Shown here in pieces: positions 10,115 to 22,752 of a stretch of 64,000 bases of DNA (the stretch's first letter is position 1; the number at the start of each line of letters is the position of its first letter). Source of the DNA: Medicago truncatula. Its lineage: Eukaryota; Streptophyta; Magnoliopsida; Fabales; Fabaceae. The notes beneath the pieces are model-generated. The model worked only from the letters and a program-made list of their open reading frames with translations, was not told the DNA's origin and did not search any database. The stretch is from assembly GCF_003473485.1 (NCBI RefSeq), contig NC_053045.1:40280494-40344493 (forward strand). Reading direction: 5' to 3'. Position numbers and translations under genes: made by a program.

Positions 10115-13100
10115 TTTATGTGAAGAGAACTAAGCTGGTAATAGCAACCAAAATAACTGGAACTTAAACTATACAGATAACTGCCACTCAATCTTCATCA
10201 TCACTTTGTTATCCCTTTTTTTTTCTTTATAATTGAAGTAAATGTTACCGATTATTTTTCAAAAATAAAAGGATTTTCAGTCATTTAATTTATAATTGTT
10301 TATAGAAGTTTTTGAAAAATAGAAATTATTTTGTGTTTTTTTACCGTAATAAAAATTACATTTAATTATGTTTTTGTTCATATACATATATCAACTTTTC
10401 GTTTCAATCTCCATAAAAAAATTCTTCGACTTTTAGTCCTTTAAAATTTTAATTTTTTTTCTCCATACATTTAAGTTTTAGGAATGTTGAGAATATTAAA
10501 TATGAATTTTCATATTTTTTTGTACTTAAAAATTTATATTTAATATACGGTTTGTTAAAAAAATTTAACTTTTTTATGTGACACATTTTTGCAAAATTTC
10601 ATTGAAAAATAAAAAGATACTACACATGAGCTGACTTAAAAGTGTGGACCAAAAGTTGTGATAGGAAATATTGGAATCATACGGCGATATCTAAGATAGT
10701 ATGGTACTCCACTAATGACATATGATGACCTAATCCATCAATAGGGATAGCTAGAAGAAAATCATGAGCATATGCGAATGTCACTAAAATTACAATTCCA
10801 TTCGTTCTAAATCTTAAACAGTTCGGTTTGGTTTTTCCAAATCATTTCAACAATTCAGTTCAATTTAGTTTGGTTTTTTCAAAAACCGAACCATGCCCAC
10901 CCCAACCAAGACAATGAAAAGTACTCACAAGTGTGATAACATCGCGGCGTGTCTAAACTATGTCTTCAGCTCATTAGAATAATGCACTTCTCTATATTGA
11001 TACACGATGTTACCTCTAATGGATGAACAAAATGTTTGTCGCACATTGTAAACCTAGCAGTTAAACTCTCCACATAATGATTCTTCGGTGTCAACGATAT
11101 ATTTCTCAATTTAATAATCTCCTAATTAGTCATTTCACTGACTAATGAAAGCCTTCACTTTACAAGATATCCATCCAAGACAATGACTAATAGATTTTTT
11201 GCTTAAATGCACTTTTGGCCCCCTATGTTTGCCACCGTAGCAATTTTAGCCCCCTAACAAAAAAAAATGCAATTTTGACCCCTTAATTTTGCCATGTTTA
11301 GGGATATATGCTCTTTTGGCCTATTATCTTTACAAAAAAATTGCGATTATGACCCCTTTTTCGGAACACGTGGCGGCTTCTCAGCATAGTTGAAAAAATT
11401 ATGGGGTCAAAATTGCATTGTTTTTGTTAGGAGGTCAAAATTGCTATGGTGGCAAACATAGGGGGCCAAAAGTGCATTTAACCCTAGATTTTTTTACCAA
11501 CTCGTGGTTGTGTAGACCACATGCTACATGCTGATTCAACCCTTCACCCACTTTTGAAGATCTCCCTTTTAATCTAAACAGTACAATAGCATTTTTTTTG
11601 GGTGTAGATACCTTTTAGAGGTTTAAAGCTCATTCAAAAGTCTATGCATGCCGCTTATTCCCCCCAATTAAGAAGAATTAACTCACTGAATAATTTCGCG
11701 TAGCAAACATACAAAAACTAAACTGAAAACTTGTTAAGATGAAGTATTGTATTTGTTGTTCACATTCATAATTTGGAAAACAATGTAATAATTTTTATTA
11801 CATTACCAGTTAACAATGTCGTTCATTGCATCCAAATTTTCTTGCTCAAATTCGATTGACTGCATATTAACATTGCTTTAAGTAAAATTATCAAAATTGG
11901 ATTGGTAGCTTACGTGAATTGAATTCATGTAATATATGTAAATTGATTTCACAAATGAACTTTTTTTTTTGGCTGGAAATTACACATAAGAACTTTAAAT
12001 TAGAATATACGTGAATTTAATTTACGAACTTACTTTACTTATATTTATGTGCAACAATATGATTCGAGTTCATGTAACATTTTGAATTTACAAACAAGGT
12101 AATACACTTATTGAATTTATGTACAAGTTAAAGAAAATACACTCCCTCAAAAAAAAAAAATTGACCTACACAATATGTGTGATGTTCCAATGTCTCAGGT
12201 TCGATTTTTTTTCAGTGCTAATTTAAGTAGATTAATTTATCTTTTTCAACAAAACAAAAACCTACACAATCTCAATTCATGTATAACGCTTTGAGTCTCC
12301 TGTGTAAGAAAAACACCAAAATTCACATATAACGCTTTGAGTCTCCTATTTAAAAAAAAAACACAAAAAAAAAAAAGCAATAAAAAGATCACTCATCTAA
12401 ACAATGAAAGATTAATTGAAGACTTTGCAAATATCTTCAACCTTTGATCCTCTCAAAAAAATATTCAACCTTTGGTGAACTTTCCTCACAATTGTAGGCG
12501 TAACATGGGTATAGGAGAGTGGAGAAAAGTAGAGAACATTAGATACCACTTTGGAAGAGGAATTTTGAGAATAAATTATTTTCAAACAACAAATGAATAG
12601 TTTGTGTCATATTTTAGAAAATGAAAAAGGATTTTTGAAAATTAGATACCTCTTTGGAAGAGGAATTTTGAGAATTTTTCTTAATTAGACTGTGTCATAG
12701 GTGTAACTAGGATAATGGGGTGAAATTAGCATAAATATATACTTTTTACCAAACATTTTCGTTTGGTCCACTTATTGAATTATTATTACTATTTTTGAGG
12801 GAAAAAAGCAGACATATTGGAGTTATTTCCTTCTTTTTCTCCCAAAATGAGGAGAAAGGTTCCATACTTCCATCATAGAATTAATTCCACGAGAATAAAT
12901 TATTTTCAAACAACAAATGATAATTTGTGTGTGGATGCTTCCCATCCCTGCAATTTCAGGCATAACAACTCAATATTTAAATGAGGTTGAGTGCTTCTTC
13001 GATTAGACCAAAGAAATTTTAGAAAGATATAATTGAATTTAATATTTGAGTATTTCTTTTAGTAATATTTAAACCATGCTAAAATTTAATATCTTCATTT

Positions 13101-13488
13101 TAGAAATTAGTTATTTAAAACACTATTTGAATTATTTCTAAAAAACTATTTAAATATATACACTAATTTACATGCAGTGACATTGTAAATTTTTTCTATG
13201 CATGAAAAGTATAAATTTTTTAGACATATTTTAGGAATTTACCTAAAAATGTGGTATTATAGATGATTTTATTGGATGCATGTATAAAATAGTTCTAAAT
13301 TTTCCATATATACAAATTAAATCCTGAAATATAAATTTCTAATTTAATTAATATATATTGACAAAGAAAAACATTATACATGCATTCAAATTCTAATTAA
13401 ATTGTTAATTAAACTTATTTTTTTAATCATGTCAAGTAGATATTTATGAAACTAATTTATAAAAATAATGCTATATTGTAATTTGATT
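10115..13488. other. Intergenic between hydrolase and erlin, repeat-rich
   Basis: The first few hundred bases probably hold the hydrolase promoter. Near 10815-10905 there is one end of a hAT-like MITE (minus strand GGGGTGGGCATGGTTCGG). A fold-back MITE lies at 11201-11484. Short direct repeats occur near 12283/12323 (TATAACGCTTTGAGTCTCCT) and 12567/12891 (about 30 bp). No gene recognised. Confidence 0.6.
11201..11484. mobile_element. Fold-back MITE, family C (Mutator-like)
   Basis: Left end GCTTAAATGCACTTTTGGCC and right end GGCCAAAAGTGCATTTAACC are inverted copies, with arms of about 90 bp that include the complement of GTTTGCCACC. The 9-bp repeat AGATTTTTT (10 bp with a leading T) flanks both sides. 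No coding capacity. Confidence 0.75.
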
Positions 13489-14013
13489 AGATGTATTGTT
13501 AAAATGTTACAAAATGTTACTTAGCTCAGTTAGTAAGAACAATGTTATAATATATGCAAGGTTCGAAGTTCAAACCCCAACCACCGAAAAAAAATGTTAC
13601 AAAATCTTTGATTTTTCGCATGAAGTTGGTACCCATCCTATCTATTATCGGATTGAATTTGAAACCCGAAAGGGTCTGGTTACTGACGTATTGGTACCTA
13701 TCCGGGAGCGGTTGGCACTTGGATTTTGTTACCATGTTGGCGGTCAATCCATTCGCCATTTTTATACTTTAACTGTTCTTTTGCAATGTTCACTTTTCAT
13801 ATTTTTTGTAACTTGGTTTCGCGCTCGTATGTGGGTTTGCTGGGTTGCACCCATGATAAATGAATTTGTGTTAGGATAGATTAAGGTTGGTCCACCTGGT
13901 TTGTTTTGTCATGATATATTCCCATTTGGGTTTTAAGTGGGTCAGGTCGAATGTTCCCTCGGTTTTTGTATCTCTTTTTTATTAATGTATTTTGTATTTT
14001 GCCTATAAAAAAA
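13489..14013 (+). mobile_element. 5'-truncated LINE 3' end, itself carrying a SINE
   Basis: The block ends in an A-rich tail (GCCTATAAAAAAA) and is flanked by 14-bp direct repeats with one mismatch: ATTGTAATTTGATT at 13475-13488 and ATTGCAATTTGATT at 14014-14027. The GC-richer body ending TTTTTGTATCTC...TTAATG is typical of a plant L1-type 3' UTR. A SINE sits inside (13516-13593). The 127-residue open frame across it has no recognisable domain. Confidence 0.65.
13516..13593 (+). mobile_element. Short tRNA-derived SINE with 12-bp target-site duplication
   Basis: A 78-bp element with A box TTAGCTCAGTTAGTAAG and B box GGTTCGAAGTTC, ending in an A8 tail. ATGTTACAAAAT is repeated perfectly at 13504-13515 and 13594-13605. 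It is little more than a tRNA-like head plus tail. Confidence 0.8.
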
Positions 14014-14213
14014 ATTGCAATTTGATTTGACAAAATTAATTTATTATAATTCAAAATCAATTCTATGTACTTTCTTCCCAAAAAATAATAATTAAATTCC
14101 ATGTACAAATAAGGAAGGAAGATGAGTTGTTTTATACCAAACCCAAACTTAAAAGGAATCAAATTCACGAAAAAGTTGAAACTGCAAGAGGAGACACGAG
14201 TTTTTCCACCGCC

Positions 14214-17200
14214 ATGGAATCGCAGCAACCACCAACTCGTCGAGCACCGCAAGCCGCCGCTGATCCTCCTTCATCTTCCATTCTCGTTCCCTTCCTCTCA
14301 TTCATAGCCATTGCCGTTTTCGTAACTCTCTCTCTCTCTCTCTCTCCGCAAATGTCATGCAATTTTTGTTGTTCTGTTTCCCGTAATCGCTATCAACATC
14401 TCCCTTTTTAAGGCACTCGCGTGTACCACCTGCATTGTTAATATAATCTTTTTTTGTTCCATTGAATTTTAAACTACTAACATTAAGTCATAATAGTGAA
14501 TCGGAAATGGAAATTTTGTCTTAATATGTTCTTGTTGTTGTTTTTTTTTCATATTAGTTCTTGCTTGCTTTGGTTTTGTCGTTGAAATGGAGAAGGGTCT
14601 CAGGTGTTTTTATGTGATACAAATGTACCGCATGAAGCGAAAGAGTCTTGTATGAGACAAGAGTGTTGGATGGTATCCTCGCGAGCTTAACTCAGTTGTT
14701 AGGGATATTGCATATTATATGCAAGGGTCGGGGTTCAAACCCCAGACACCCCACTTCTTTGCATTTAAAATGTCTGAGCTCTAGCCATTAGGCTACTTGC
14801 CCAAAGAAGAGTGTTGGATGGTAAAAAAACAACACAAGAATGAAATAAGCATTGTTAAAAAAAAAAACAATAAAAAAGAATAAGCATACCTGAGATGAGA
14901 ATGTTGCGGTGGATGTGCGTTATAGCAGAGATAATTATATTGTGTTGGATGGTGGAAACTTAGGTTAGGTGATTTGGGCATCTGGAGAGAAGACCTGTTG
15001 ATTCTATAGAAAGGAGAGTGAATTAGATGGAGGGTGGTCAAATCTCTAGAGACAGATGAACAATTAGAAAAACTATTAAGAAATACCTAGAGATTAACGA
15101 GTTGGATAGAGATATGATATATGATAGAAAATTATGGCGTCGTTTGATCCATGTAGTCTATTCTACTTAGTGGGATAAGGCTTGGTTGTTGTTGTTGTTG
15201 TTGTTGATGATGTCTTGCTTGCTTTGATTTTGATTATAATGCATAATGGTTTATTTGATCTGTGTATGTAGTTGAACCAACCTAAGCTAGTGGGATAAGA
15301 TTTTGTTATTGTTGTACTAATAATACTTATTTACATCAATTGGAAATTGATTCTACTTAACATCTAAACCTAAAACATGCCTTATTATCTACAGGTTTTG
15401 GTTCCTTCAGCATCACCATCCTTCAAAAATACAATGGCAATTGTTCACCAAGTCCCTGAAGGCCATGTGGGGGTATATTGGAGAGGTGGTGCGCTTCTGA
15501 AAACAATTACGGAGCCAGGTGGAAAACCCTTCTTTGTTTTTTCAATGCTTTTCTTCAATGTTTGCACCCACAGGATTCTGGTTCATGTTTTTAATATTAA
15601 TTCTTCCAGGTTTCCATATGAAAATGCCTTTCTTAACTCAGTTTGAGCCTGTTCAAGTGACACTTCAAACAGATGAGGTAAATTCTTTAGAACAGTGTTG
15701 GGAATTAGGGTTTCTGTTGGCTCTATAATTTGGATTTTGAATCACGATGACAATTGCAGGTGACAGATATACCGTGTGGTACTAAAGGAGGTGTTATGAT
15801 CGTTTTTGGGAAGATTGAGGTAATAGCAAATATATATTTCTGACGTAATATTTGATTTACAAGTTTCTACTTTTTTACACAGTTAATTGTATATAAGGTT
15901 AATGTTCTTCTTTTAGGTTGTTAACCGACTGCATAAGGAATCTGTCTATGAGACATTGCTCAACTATGGTGTACAATATGACAAGACATGGATATATGAC
16001 AAGATTCATCATGAGATTAATCAGTTTTGTAGCTCTCATAGTCTTCAACAAGTATATATTGATGTGTTTGATCAGGTAATGTAATGTTTTAGAAGTGTAA
16101 TTTTAATCCATGATTCATTTTATACTGGTAACTTCCATTTATATTTTATGGTTAATCAAACTAGCAAAATATGAAGGGAATAATTTGATTTATTTTTGTA
16201 AGTTGTAGCATTTATTGTAATCTACTAAAGAGTAGTCGATGCAAGTCGTAAGTTTTTGTCCCCTAAAAGCTTGCCATTCTTTTGCTCTGCTGTGTCAGAA
16301 GACGAGTTACCCAAGATGTTTTTTTTCTTTCTTTTCCTTCTGGCATTTCTCCTTTCTCTCTATTTCATCTCAATATGTTAACAAAGCAAGCATTGGGGCA
16401 CTTTCAGATCGACGAAAAGATGAAGGATGCCCTTCAAGTTGACTGTACCCGCTATGCTCCGGGCATTGAGATCATTGGTGTCCGTGTCACAAAGCCGAAT
16501 ATTCCAGAAAGTATAAGACACAACTTTGAACAAATGGAAGAGGAACGTACTAAGGTATATTTTACTAAAAAGGGCCTGTCATTTTTCTGTGTATATGCCT
16601 GTAGCTAGACAGATTCAATGTTGAGTTGACAATCTCATTAAAAGAAGACAGGGTTAAACATTTGCAAGCTCGTGTTATTTAACCTTTTGATTGATTAACA
16701 CTGTCATCATCTGAGATATGTGTCTTGTAAATGCTTCTAAAAGTTTTATGTTGTATGCTACCATTCTATTTTAGTTTGAATATTCTCTCTTCTAATAAAC
16801 ACTATGCTTTGGATGCTATTGGTTAGGTCTTAATTGCTATTGAGAAACAGAAAGTATCTGAGAAGGAGGCAGAGACTATGAAGAAGATGGCTATTAGCGA
16901 GGCTGAGAAAAATGCCAATGTTAGCAAGATCCTAATGGAACAAAAACTGTCAGAAAAAGATAGTGCTAGAAGACAGGAAGAAATTGAGAATGCAATGTAC
17001 CTCGCACGTGAGAAGAGCCTGGCAGATGCAGATTTCTACCGGTGAGATTTTCCTATTTATAAATACCTTTAAGAAAATTTATGACTATGATATTTTAATA
17101 TGTGGTCTTTGAAATACGAAATGATCAATTTATTGGTTTTATAATTTTCAGTGTAATAAAGGAAGCTGAAGCAAATAGGTTGAAGCTTACCCCTGAATTT

Positions 17201-17433
17201 CTTGAGCTAAAATTTATCGAATCAATTGCTAATAACACAAAGATTTTCTTTGGGGACAAGGTATTTCTCTCATCGTAGATATTTCAATATTCGCCTGACC
17301 TTGTACATAGATTTGATCTTCTGGGTTTGCTCTGCAGATTCCAAATATGATATTGGACCAAAGGTTGCTTGGAAACTTCCTTGTTGAAGAAGTTCCTAGA
17401 GGGGCAGCTACAAAGACCAAAGCCGATATCTAA
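14214..17433 (+). CDS. ERLIN: Erlin-like SPFH/prohibitin-domain protein of the ER membrane
   Basis: Nine exons: 14214-14321, 15395-15518, 15610-15677, 15760-15819, 15917-16075, 16408-16554, 16827-17041, 17152-17260 and 17338-17433, all GT-AG, coding 361 residues. Residues 22-39 form one membrane segment (type II orientation expected). The SPFH domain starts at SIVHQ-like [20 protein letters not shown] and continues through [18 protein letters not shown] and [19 protein letters not shown] coiled coil ([20 protein letters not shown]) and the conserved [20 protein letters not shown] follow. Family knowledge: erlin-1/2 assemble into large rings in ER lipid microdomains, bind cholesterol and PI3P, and help ER-associated degradation; the plant role is little studied. 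Intron 1 carries a LINE with a SINE inside. The start is chosen because the first Met gives a short leader directly before the membrane helix. The last 15 residues ([13 protein letters not shown]) are lineage-specific. Confidence 0.96.
14322..14346 (+). repeat. CT microsatellite at the erlin intron 1 donor
   Basis: An uninterrupted CT run of about ten units begins five bases after the intron 1 donor. Confidence 0.85.
14579..15212 (+). mobile_element. 5'-truncated RTE-clade LINE in erlin intron 1
   Basis: Recognisable pieces of an RTE reverse transcriptase C-terminus occur in order: [11 protein letters not shown] (about 14609), [12 protein letters not shown] (after the internal SINE), EMRMLRWMC (14893) and [11 protein letters not shown] (15126). 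They are followed by the typical RTE 3' end TAGTGGGATAAGGCTTGG and a TTG repeat tail. A 20-bp direct repeat with one mismatch (TCTTGCTTGCTTTGATTTTG type) flanks it at 14559-14578 and 15213-15232. Frames are disrupted and the element is much shorter than a full RTE (about 3 kb), so it is dead. A second short RTE-like 3' end (CTAGTGGGATAAGATTTTG) follows at about 15283-15315. Confidence 0.8.
14677..14806 (+). mobile_element. tRNA-derived SINE inserted into the RTE LINE
   Basis: A 130-bp element with A box CTTAACTCAGTTGTTAGG and B box GGTTCAAACCCC, followed by a non-tRNA tail. A perfect 17-bp repeat, AAGAGTGTTGGATGGTA, lies at 14660-14676 and 14807-14823. That repeat is itself RTE coding sequence (the ECWMV segment), proving the order of insertion: LINE first, SINE second. 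Confidence 0.85.
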
Positions 17434-18129
17434 ACTCTGTCAGTGTGAGCTGCGGTCTCTCATAGTTGTCTTCTACAGTAAACAATGAAAAGAAAGATAC
17501 TTTTTTTTAGATTTTTTTTTTATTTGGAGGAAACGTAGATAACAGGTGCACCTTTTTGATACAATGGAAATTAGAAAATCGAGCATATTGGACCAACTGT
17601 ATCAGGTTCTGAAGTTGATGTTACATTTTCTCCTCTATATGTACTGGTATTTTGTTGTCCATAATCCTACCACCCTTCCCAAGTTGTACCAAGTGTTTTC
17701 AGATATGAAATACAGAAGTAGCTAGTCTTTGGATTGAGGTCATGCATTTGACACATTTTTATGCACTAAAAATACTTTTATCTTAAGGTCCAAATTATTA
17801 CTCCACAAAGAAAACGGATTGCTTTAAGGTGAGTTAATGTTATTAGTTGTTACCCATATATTTGCACCACTAGAATTGATTGCCATTTTTAATATTTGAT
17901 AGAAAATTAAAAGCCTGTACATCATATAAAAATGCAGATGCAGGAATACCTATTAATGTTACATTACACTCTCAAACCTCAACTCAAATATCCATCCTTG
18001 TCCATCCAAAACAACTAACAGGATATCAATAACATAAAAAGATAATAGAAGAAGAAGAACAACAAAAAGAACTATGAAACAGGCACCAAAGGTTGTTTTG
18101 TTTCATTGGCTTGCCTCAAACTGCATGCT
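17434..18129. other. Convergent intergenic strip, erlin 3' end and small gene 3' end
   Basis: About 300 bases of probable erlin 3' UTR, then from 17885 the start of a duplicated block whose second copy begins near 25012. The shared part here would be the 3' UTR of the minus-strand small gene, including the exact match AACTAACAGGATATCAATA. Confidence 0.6.
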
Positions 18130-18387
18130 TCAGTGATTCAAACTTGAGAGTGTTCTATGAACTTCCTTCAGGAAGTCCCTGGTGTTAACAGTTGCATTGG
18201 TAGAAGAGGCAGCAAGTGATGAAGCTAATGAACTTTTTGGTGGTGAAATCACACTGTCATTTGAGTTGATTTCCCTATCATCTTCGGTGATTGTTTCCAT
18301 CATCTTTGATGTTCTATGCCTCATCACGCTAACATACTGTGGTGGTGCTACCTCCATGAAAAACCTTGCAATGCGAGAATTTGCCAT
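18130..18387 (-). CDS. Small plant-specific intronless protein, copy 1
   Basis: 85 residues beginning MANSRIARFFMEVAPPQYV and ending FLKEVHRTLSSLNH, with a Ser/Ala-rich middle. I recognise the N-terminal block as common to a family of short uncharacterised plant proteins but know no established function. There is no signal peptide, membrane segment or catalytic motif. Reality is supported by the paralogue at 25254-25523, where both ends are conserved and differences, including length changes in multiples of three, lie in the linker. A TATA-like element lies about 120 bp upstream. It could act as a small regulatory protein, but that is speculation. Confidence 0.78.
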   Translation of the reverse strand: MANSRIARFFMEVAPPQYVSVMRHRTSKMMETITEDDREINSNDSVISPPKSSLASSLAASSTNATVNTRDFLKEVHRTLSSLNH

Positions 18388-21300
18388 TGTTAATTAATGT
18401 GAACTAGTTTGAAGTGTTTAGAGGGGGAAATGGGTAGCTATTAGAATGAAAATTGAACTGATTATGTTTTGTATTGAGGATGTGTATCAAGCACAAGGGC
18501 ATGGTTCAATTTATAAGGGGTGGCTAGAGATGATAACTAGGCTTAAATTGAGTCAAGGGTCTTTATCTTAAAGGTTTAAATCAATTTTTCATTTGTTAGT
18601 GCCGGCTCCAACTTTTGCTATTAAATGTGAAATGTGATAGCATACTAACTTACAAAGATTTGTTCCTAATTTCCTATTGTGGGACAGTGTTTGGCATGTG
18701 TCAAAACCTGGATTGAATTATTATATCCTTTAAGATACGGCTCCTCCTCTTGTTGTGTACACTGAGTTCCAAATTTGCACTTTTCTTTTAAACTTTTCGG
18801 TGTAGTAGCCTTTTAATACTCTTACATGTACGTGAAAATGACTTTGAAGGGAATTTTTTTTAATCACAAGCACTCTCCTAATCTCATGTGTTATATTTGA
18901 GTTTTGTACAATTATTAAGATAATAAACAGTTGTATTGATTTCATTGATAAAATGAGTTTGGAGTAACAAATGTAACATTGACATGTTAAACGAACCAAA
19001 ACTTAAAAATATTGCAAAATGGGCAGATGGAGGTGTATGATTTAAGACCATTGAGTATTGATTGAGTGGCTTTCGAAATGCTTCAGAAATGGTTAAGCAT
19101 GTTTTTTAGATGAGATGAGTGTGGAAAACAATTGCCAAGTGTATGTGTATCATTGAATTGGCTGTGGGTGAGGTACTTTCAGTGTACTCCTTCGACTTGT
19201 GTTTATTTCTCATCCTCACAATGAATACAATCTTTTCTCATTTCAAACATGATGGGATGAAATATCAAGCCGGTGAGACAGAGCCATAGAGGAGAGGAGA
19301 CCAAGTCCAACTAAAAAATCACCAGATATTCATGATTACGTGTTTTAATCTTAACTATATTTTAATTTAAGCTATGTACTTCACAATAAGTGCTGGTTTC
19401 AATATGTTTCTAAATTACATTTCTCTGAAAGAAAGAAAAAAATCATTGACAATCTAACAATTTTGGAGTGAATTAAGTTTTTCCAATTTTTTATCTATTC
19501 AACTATTGCTTTTATTGATTTCAAATTACACGAGTTACCTTGAAGTTTTGTTAGGAATTGCGACAAAATAGATGTTGGAAACATTCAATAAGGGCAATCA
19601 CACAATTGTAAATGTTATTATTCTTGCTTGAGAACAGAAAAATCGGTTGGAGTAGGAGCGGTGTAGCTTCAGTAATGGTTCACAGTTGTTCTTCATTAAT
19701 ACGGAGGTGTATTTGTGAAGACACTTCAACCCTAAAGTCAGAGAAGTCTCAATGTGCTTTGAAGAGACTTTTCAAATGAGAGTTAGTACCATATTTCGGT
19801 GTGGAACGCTATATTTGTGAACCCCTAAAGAAGATTTGTCAGTTTTACCTTTATAGCTCGATGGTCGGGCGATCATTTGGTCACATGAAAAGCTCATATG
19901 TGCTATAATTGTATTATTTCGTACATCGCGACTCTTCCTCGGTGTATGTGGTCCGCATATGTCGATAGACATCCCTGGATCAAGAAAAGTTAACAATTAA
20001 AACTAAAAGAAAATATTATTTTTTAAATTAATGTTCAATAGTAAGTTATTGTTTATTGGATAACTTTTATCACATAATAATAATCATAAAGATTACCCAA
20101 ACTCTATCACTTTCTTCGCTATCATAACTAAAATCCATAGCTACCTTTCCATTTTTATTACAAAAAATAGCGTGTCATTGAGGGCATATGCATAAAGACA
20201 CTCAACAACTATCACAACATTGTAGTGGATAAACATTCGTTTTCGAAACTTTCTAAGCTTTATAATAATATATAAATAAATATGAATTTTTTATCTAGTT
20301 CTAGAGTGAAAAAATAAACTACATTAACTTGATATTTAAAGCACTTCAAATTATTTCGGAGGGTACATAATTGGAAAATCTATTGACTTGAAAACCATAC
20401 ATTTTCAATTCAAACTTGCAAGCACGTTTTAATATAGTTTTTTGGCACAGAAATTTTTTAAATTCAAATAGCTATTTTATTTCCTCCATTAGGTTCTCAC
20501 ATTCACATACATCAAATATAATTACGATTCACATGGAAACAGATACCAAAAGGACGTGAATGTGGTTTTTAGAATTTGGGTTGAGCAACTTCATAAAATC
20601 AATTTATTAGGTGAAGACTATTCGTCATTTACAAACATATATTCTGAGCATATTTCATTTAACATGAAACTCTTGACATAGTAGAGTGCAAGAAATAGTT
20701 TACTCGTGATTTTAGATATAATTTGAACCCTCACATGATTTAACCCAACATGAGAGAGTTTTGCTCATCATCTAAGTGGGGCCTAATAAATTTTAATGGT
20801 GAGATGATAAGGAATTTTAATGGCAAGCTGGTGATCATAACCCTCTTATGTTAGATTCAAACAAGAGAGGGTTCAAACCCGAAAAGGATAAGGATATTTT
20901 ATAGTGGTCCAATGGACACACATAAACAACAAATTTACTCTAAAGGTCATATTATAGAAATCAGATGCACTACAATTACTTCTTTTTTTTTTTCCGCCTT
21001 CACACCGTCAAGATATTAGTGTTCCTCTGATCTTGATTGAACAGTCTAGGAAAAATAAAATTAATTTTATGTATAACTCATAAAATACTGAGCTCAAATC
21101 AAGACTGTCTGATCTTGATCGAACAATCTTCAATGCATGATTGTGTGATTTTGATGACCACAACAAATCGTGATTTGAGAGAGTGCAAATTTTATGGATA
21201 AAAATTTTGTGAGGGTTCAAATTTATCCCTAAAATGATAACAAGTCCTATTCAAAATAATCCATTTGCTAAATTGTGTCATTGAAGAGTATATGAGTGAC

Positions 21301-22752
21301 AAGTTAAATGATCATGTAACTTTTCATGATTGGATCCTCTATTGCTGCAATATGGTGTTACAATTGGATTCATTATCTCTAAGGTTCTCTAAACCTATAA
21401 CATCATATTTATTGATGTTGCAATTGTATAAGATCTTACGTCTTTAACTTTTTACGTTAAACCCACATCAATGGAAACTTATTTGACACATTAAAAAAAA
21501 AGATAAATACTAATCAGTGCCCGTAGAATGAAAATTGGGTAGTCAAATCTTCAATAGTAAAAAAAAGTGTCCATTTAAATTTAATTTTTTTTTTTACTTC
21601 CTTAACCGGTGACTTGGGAACACCAATTAGTATTTCCCTTAAAAAAAATTGACAATCATTTCTTTGAAGATGTGACAATGATGTGATATAAACATGAAAT
21701 GACAATCGTTCATTTAACATGTTGAGCCACAGTGGAACAAAAGACGTTAATAAATGAATTGTTTTGACAAAAACACTATAATTTTATGGATGAATCTGTT
21801 GATTCCGAAGCTTACACGTTTTAGGATCAAATTGCTTATTCACTCTTTTTTTCTCTCCCTAAAACTCAGTTTTACCCTCTTTGATGTTTGAAAACAGAAC
21901 CACAAACAACATATTTTAGTTTTCACCGGATACCCTCTCTCTCTAATGTTCGGATCTGATCTACTTTCTGTATCGCTCAAAAAAAAACTTTCCCGCATGG
22001 CTAGGTTTTTCTATATATAAATGTGATGTGATATACATCATTGCCCTAGTATCACATCTACATAATTATATGTGTACCATCCTTCTACAGTACTAAATAA
22101 GGTCACATGTATGTATGTCCTAACTAAAATAGCATATAGTAACATCACAAACATTGCCACATGCAGCTTCTAAGAAAGAGTACTAGCTAACATAGAATAT
22201 GGAACATAAGCACGGTCTTAATTCCTTGCTATAATTAAACACGACATATATGTGCCGTATTAGTGAGGGTATATACAATTATGTGAGAGAGAAAAGGACT
22301 AGACAAGTTGATGAAAAATTTGTATTCTAGAGCTTTTTTAATCCAATCCTTAGATGGCCACATTTAGAAGCAACCGTTGCAATCATTCAGGAGTGGAAAA
22401 ATTGATGGAACCAAGTAGCCTTGTCAAGTGTTGATTAAATTGAATTCAAAGGAATAATGCCAAACTTTGCATTTATTTTACAAAATAAGTCATGCATACA
22501 GCTACATTTTTCCTGGTATTACTCTCCAACCTTCTTTGCACTATGTGGTCTATATTGGAACTTAGATAGGATCAGGTCCCATAAGCCACTATTGTGTATA
22601 TCTGTATTCAATTTGCCTATACTTGAGTCAATTCGGACCAAACTACCTGCTTCCACATCACTAAAACTATACTATTTTTCATAATATTTCGAGACTCAAA
22701 ATATCAGATAATAATTCGGGTGGCACAAACCCTAAAAAAAATTGGGTCACAC
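18388..22752. other. Upstream region of small gene copy 1, split by about 3 kb of extra DNA
   Basis: 18388-18860 matches the region upstream of copy 2 (25524-25905). Similarity returns only weakly at about 19085-19107 and then strongly at 22130-22640, which matches 26030-26785. The segment 19110-22130 has no counterpart in copy 2. It contains a somewhat GC-richer, unidentified stretch at 19560-19990, possibly transposon-derived, and otherwise AT-rich DNA with no gene. Confidence 0.6.
18508..18517 (-). promoter_or_regulatory. TATA-like element of small gene copy 1
   Basis: The minus strand reads CTTATAAATTGAACCAT about 120 bp upstream of the start codon. The same core, CTTATAAATTGAACC, is kept in copy 2 at 25608-25617, while surrounding bases differ. 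Confidence 0.6.

Noticed and set aside
13496-13879. 127-codon frame with hydrophobic segments
   Set aside because: It runs through a SINE and LINE 3' UTR flanked by target duplications; no protein family is recognisable.
14680-14750. tRNA-like sequence with A and B boxes
   Set aside because: No acceptor stem or anticodon arm closes, and the target duplication shows it to be a SINE, not a tRNA gene.
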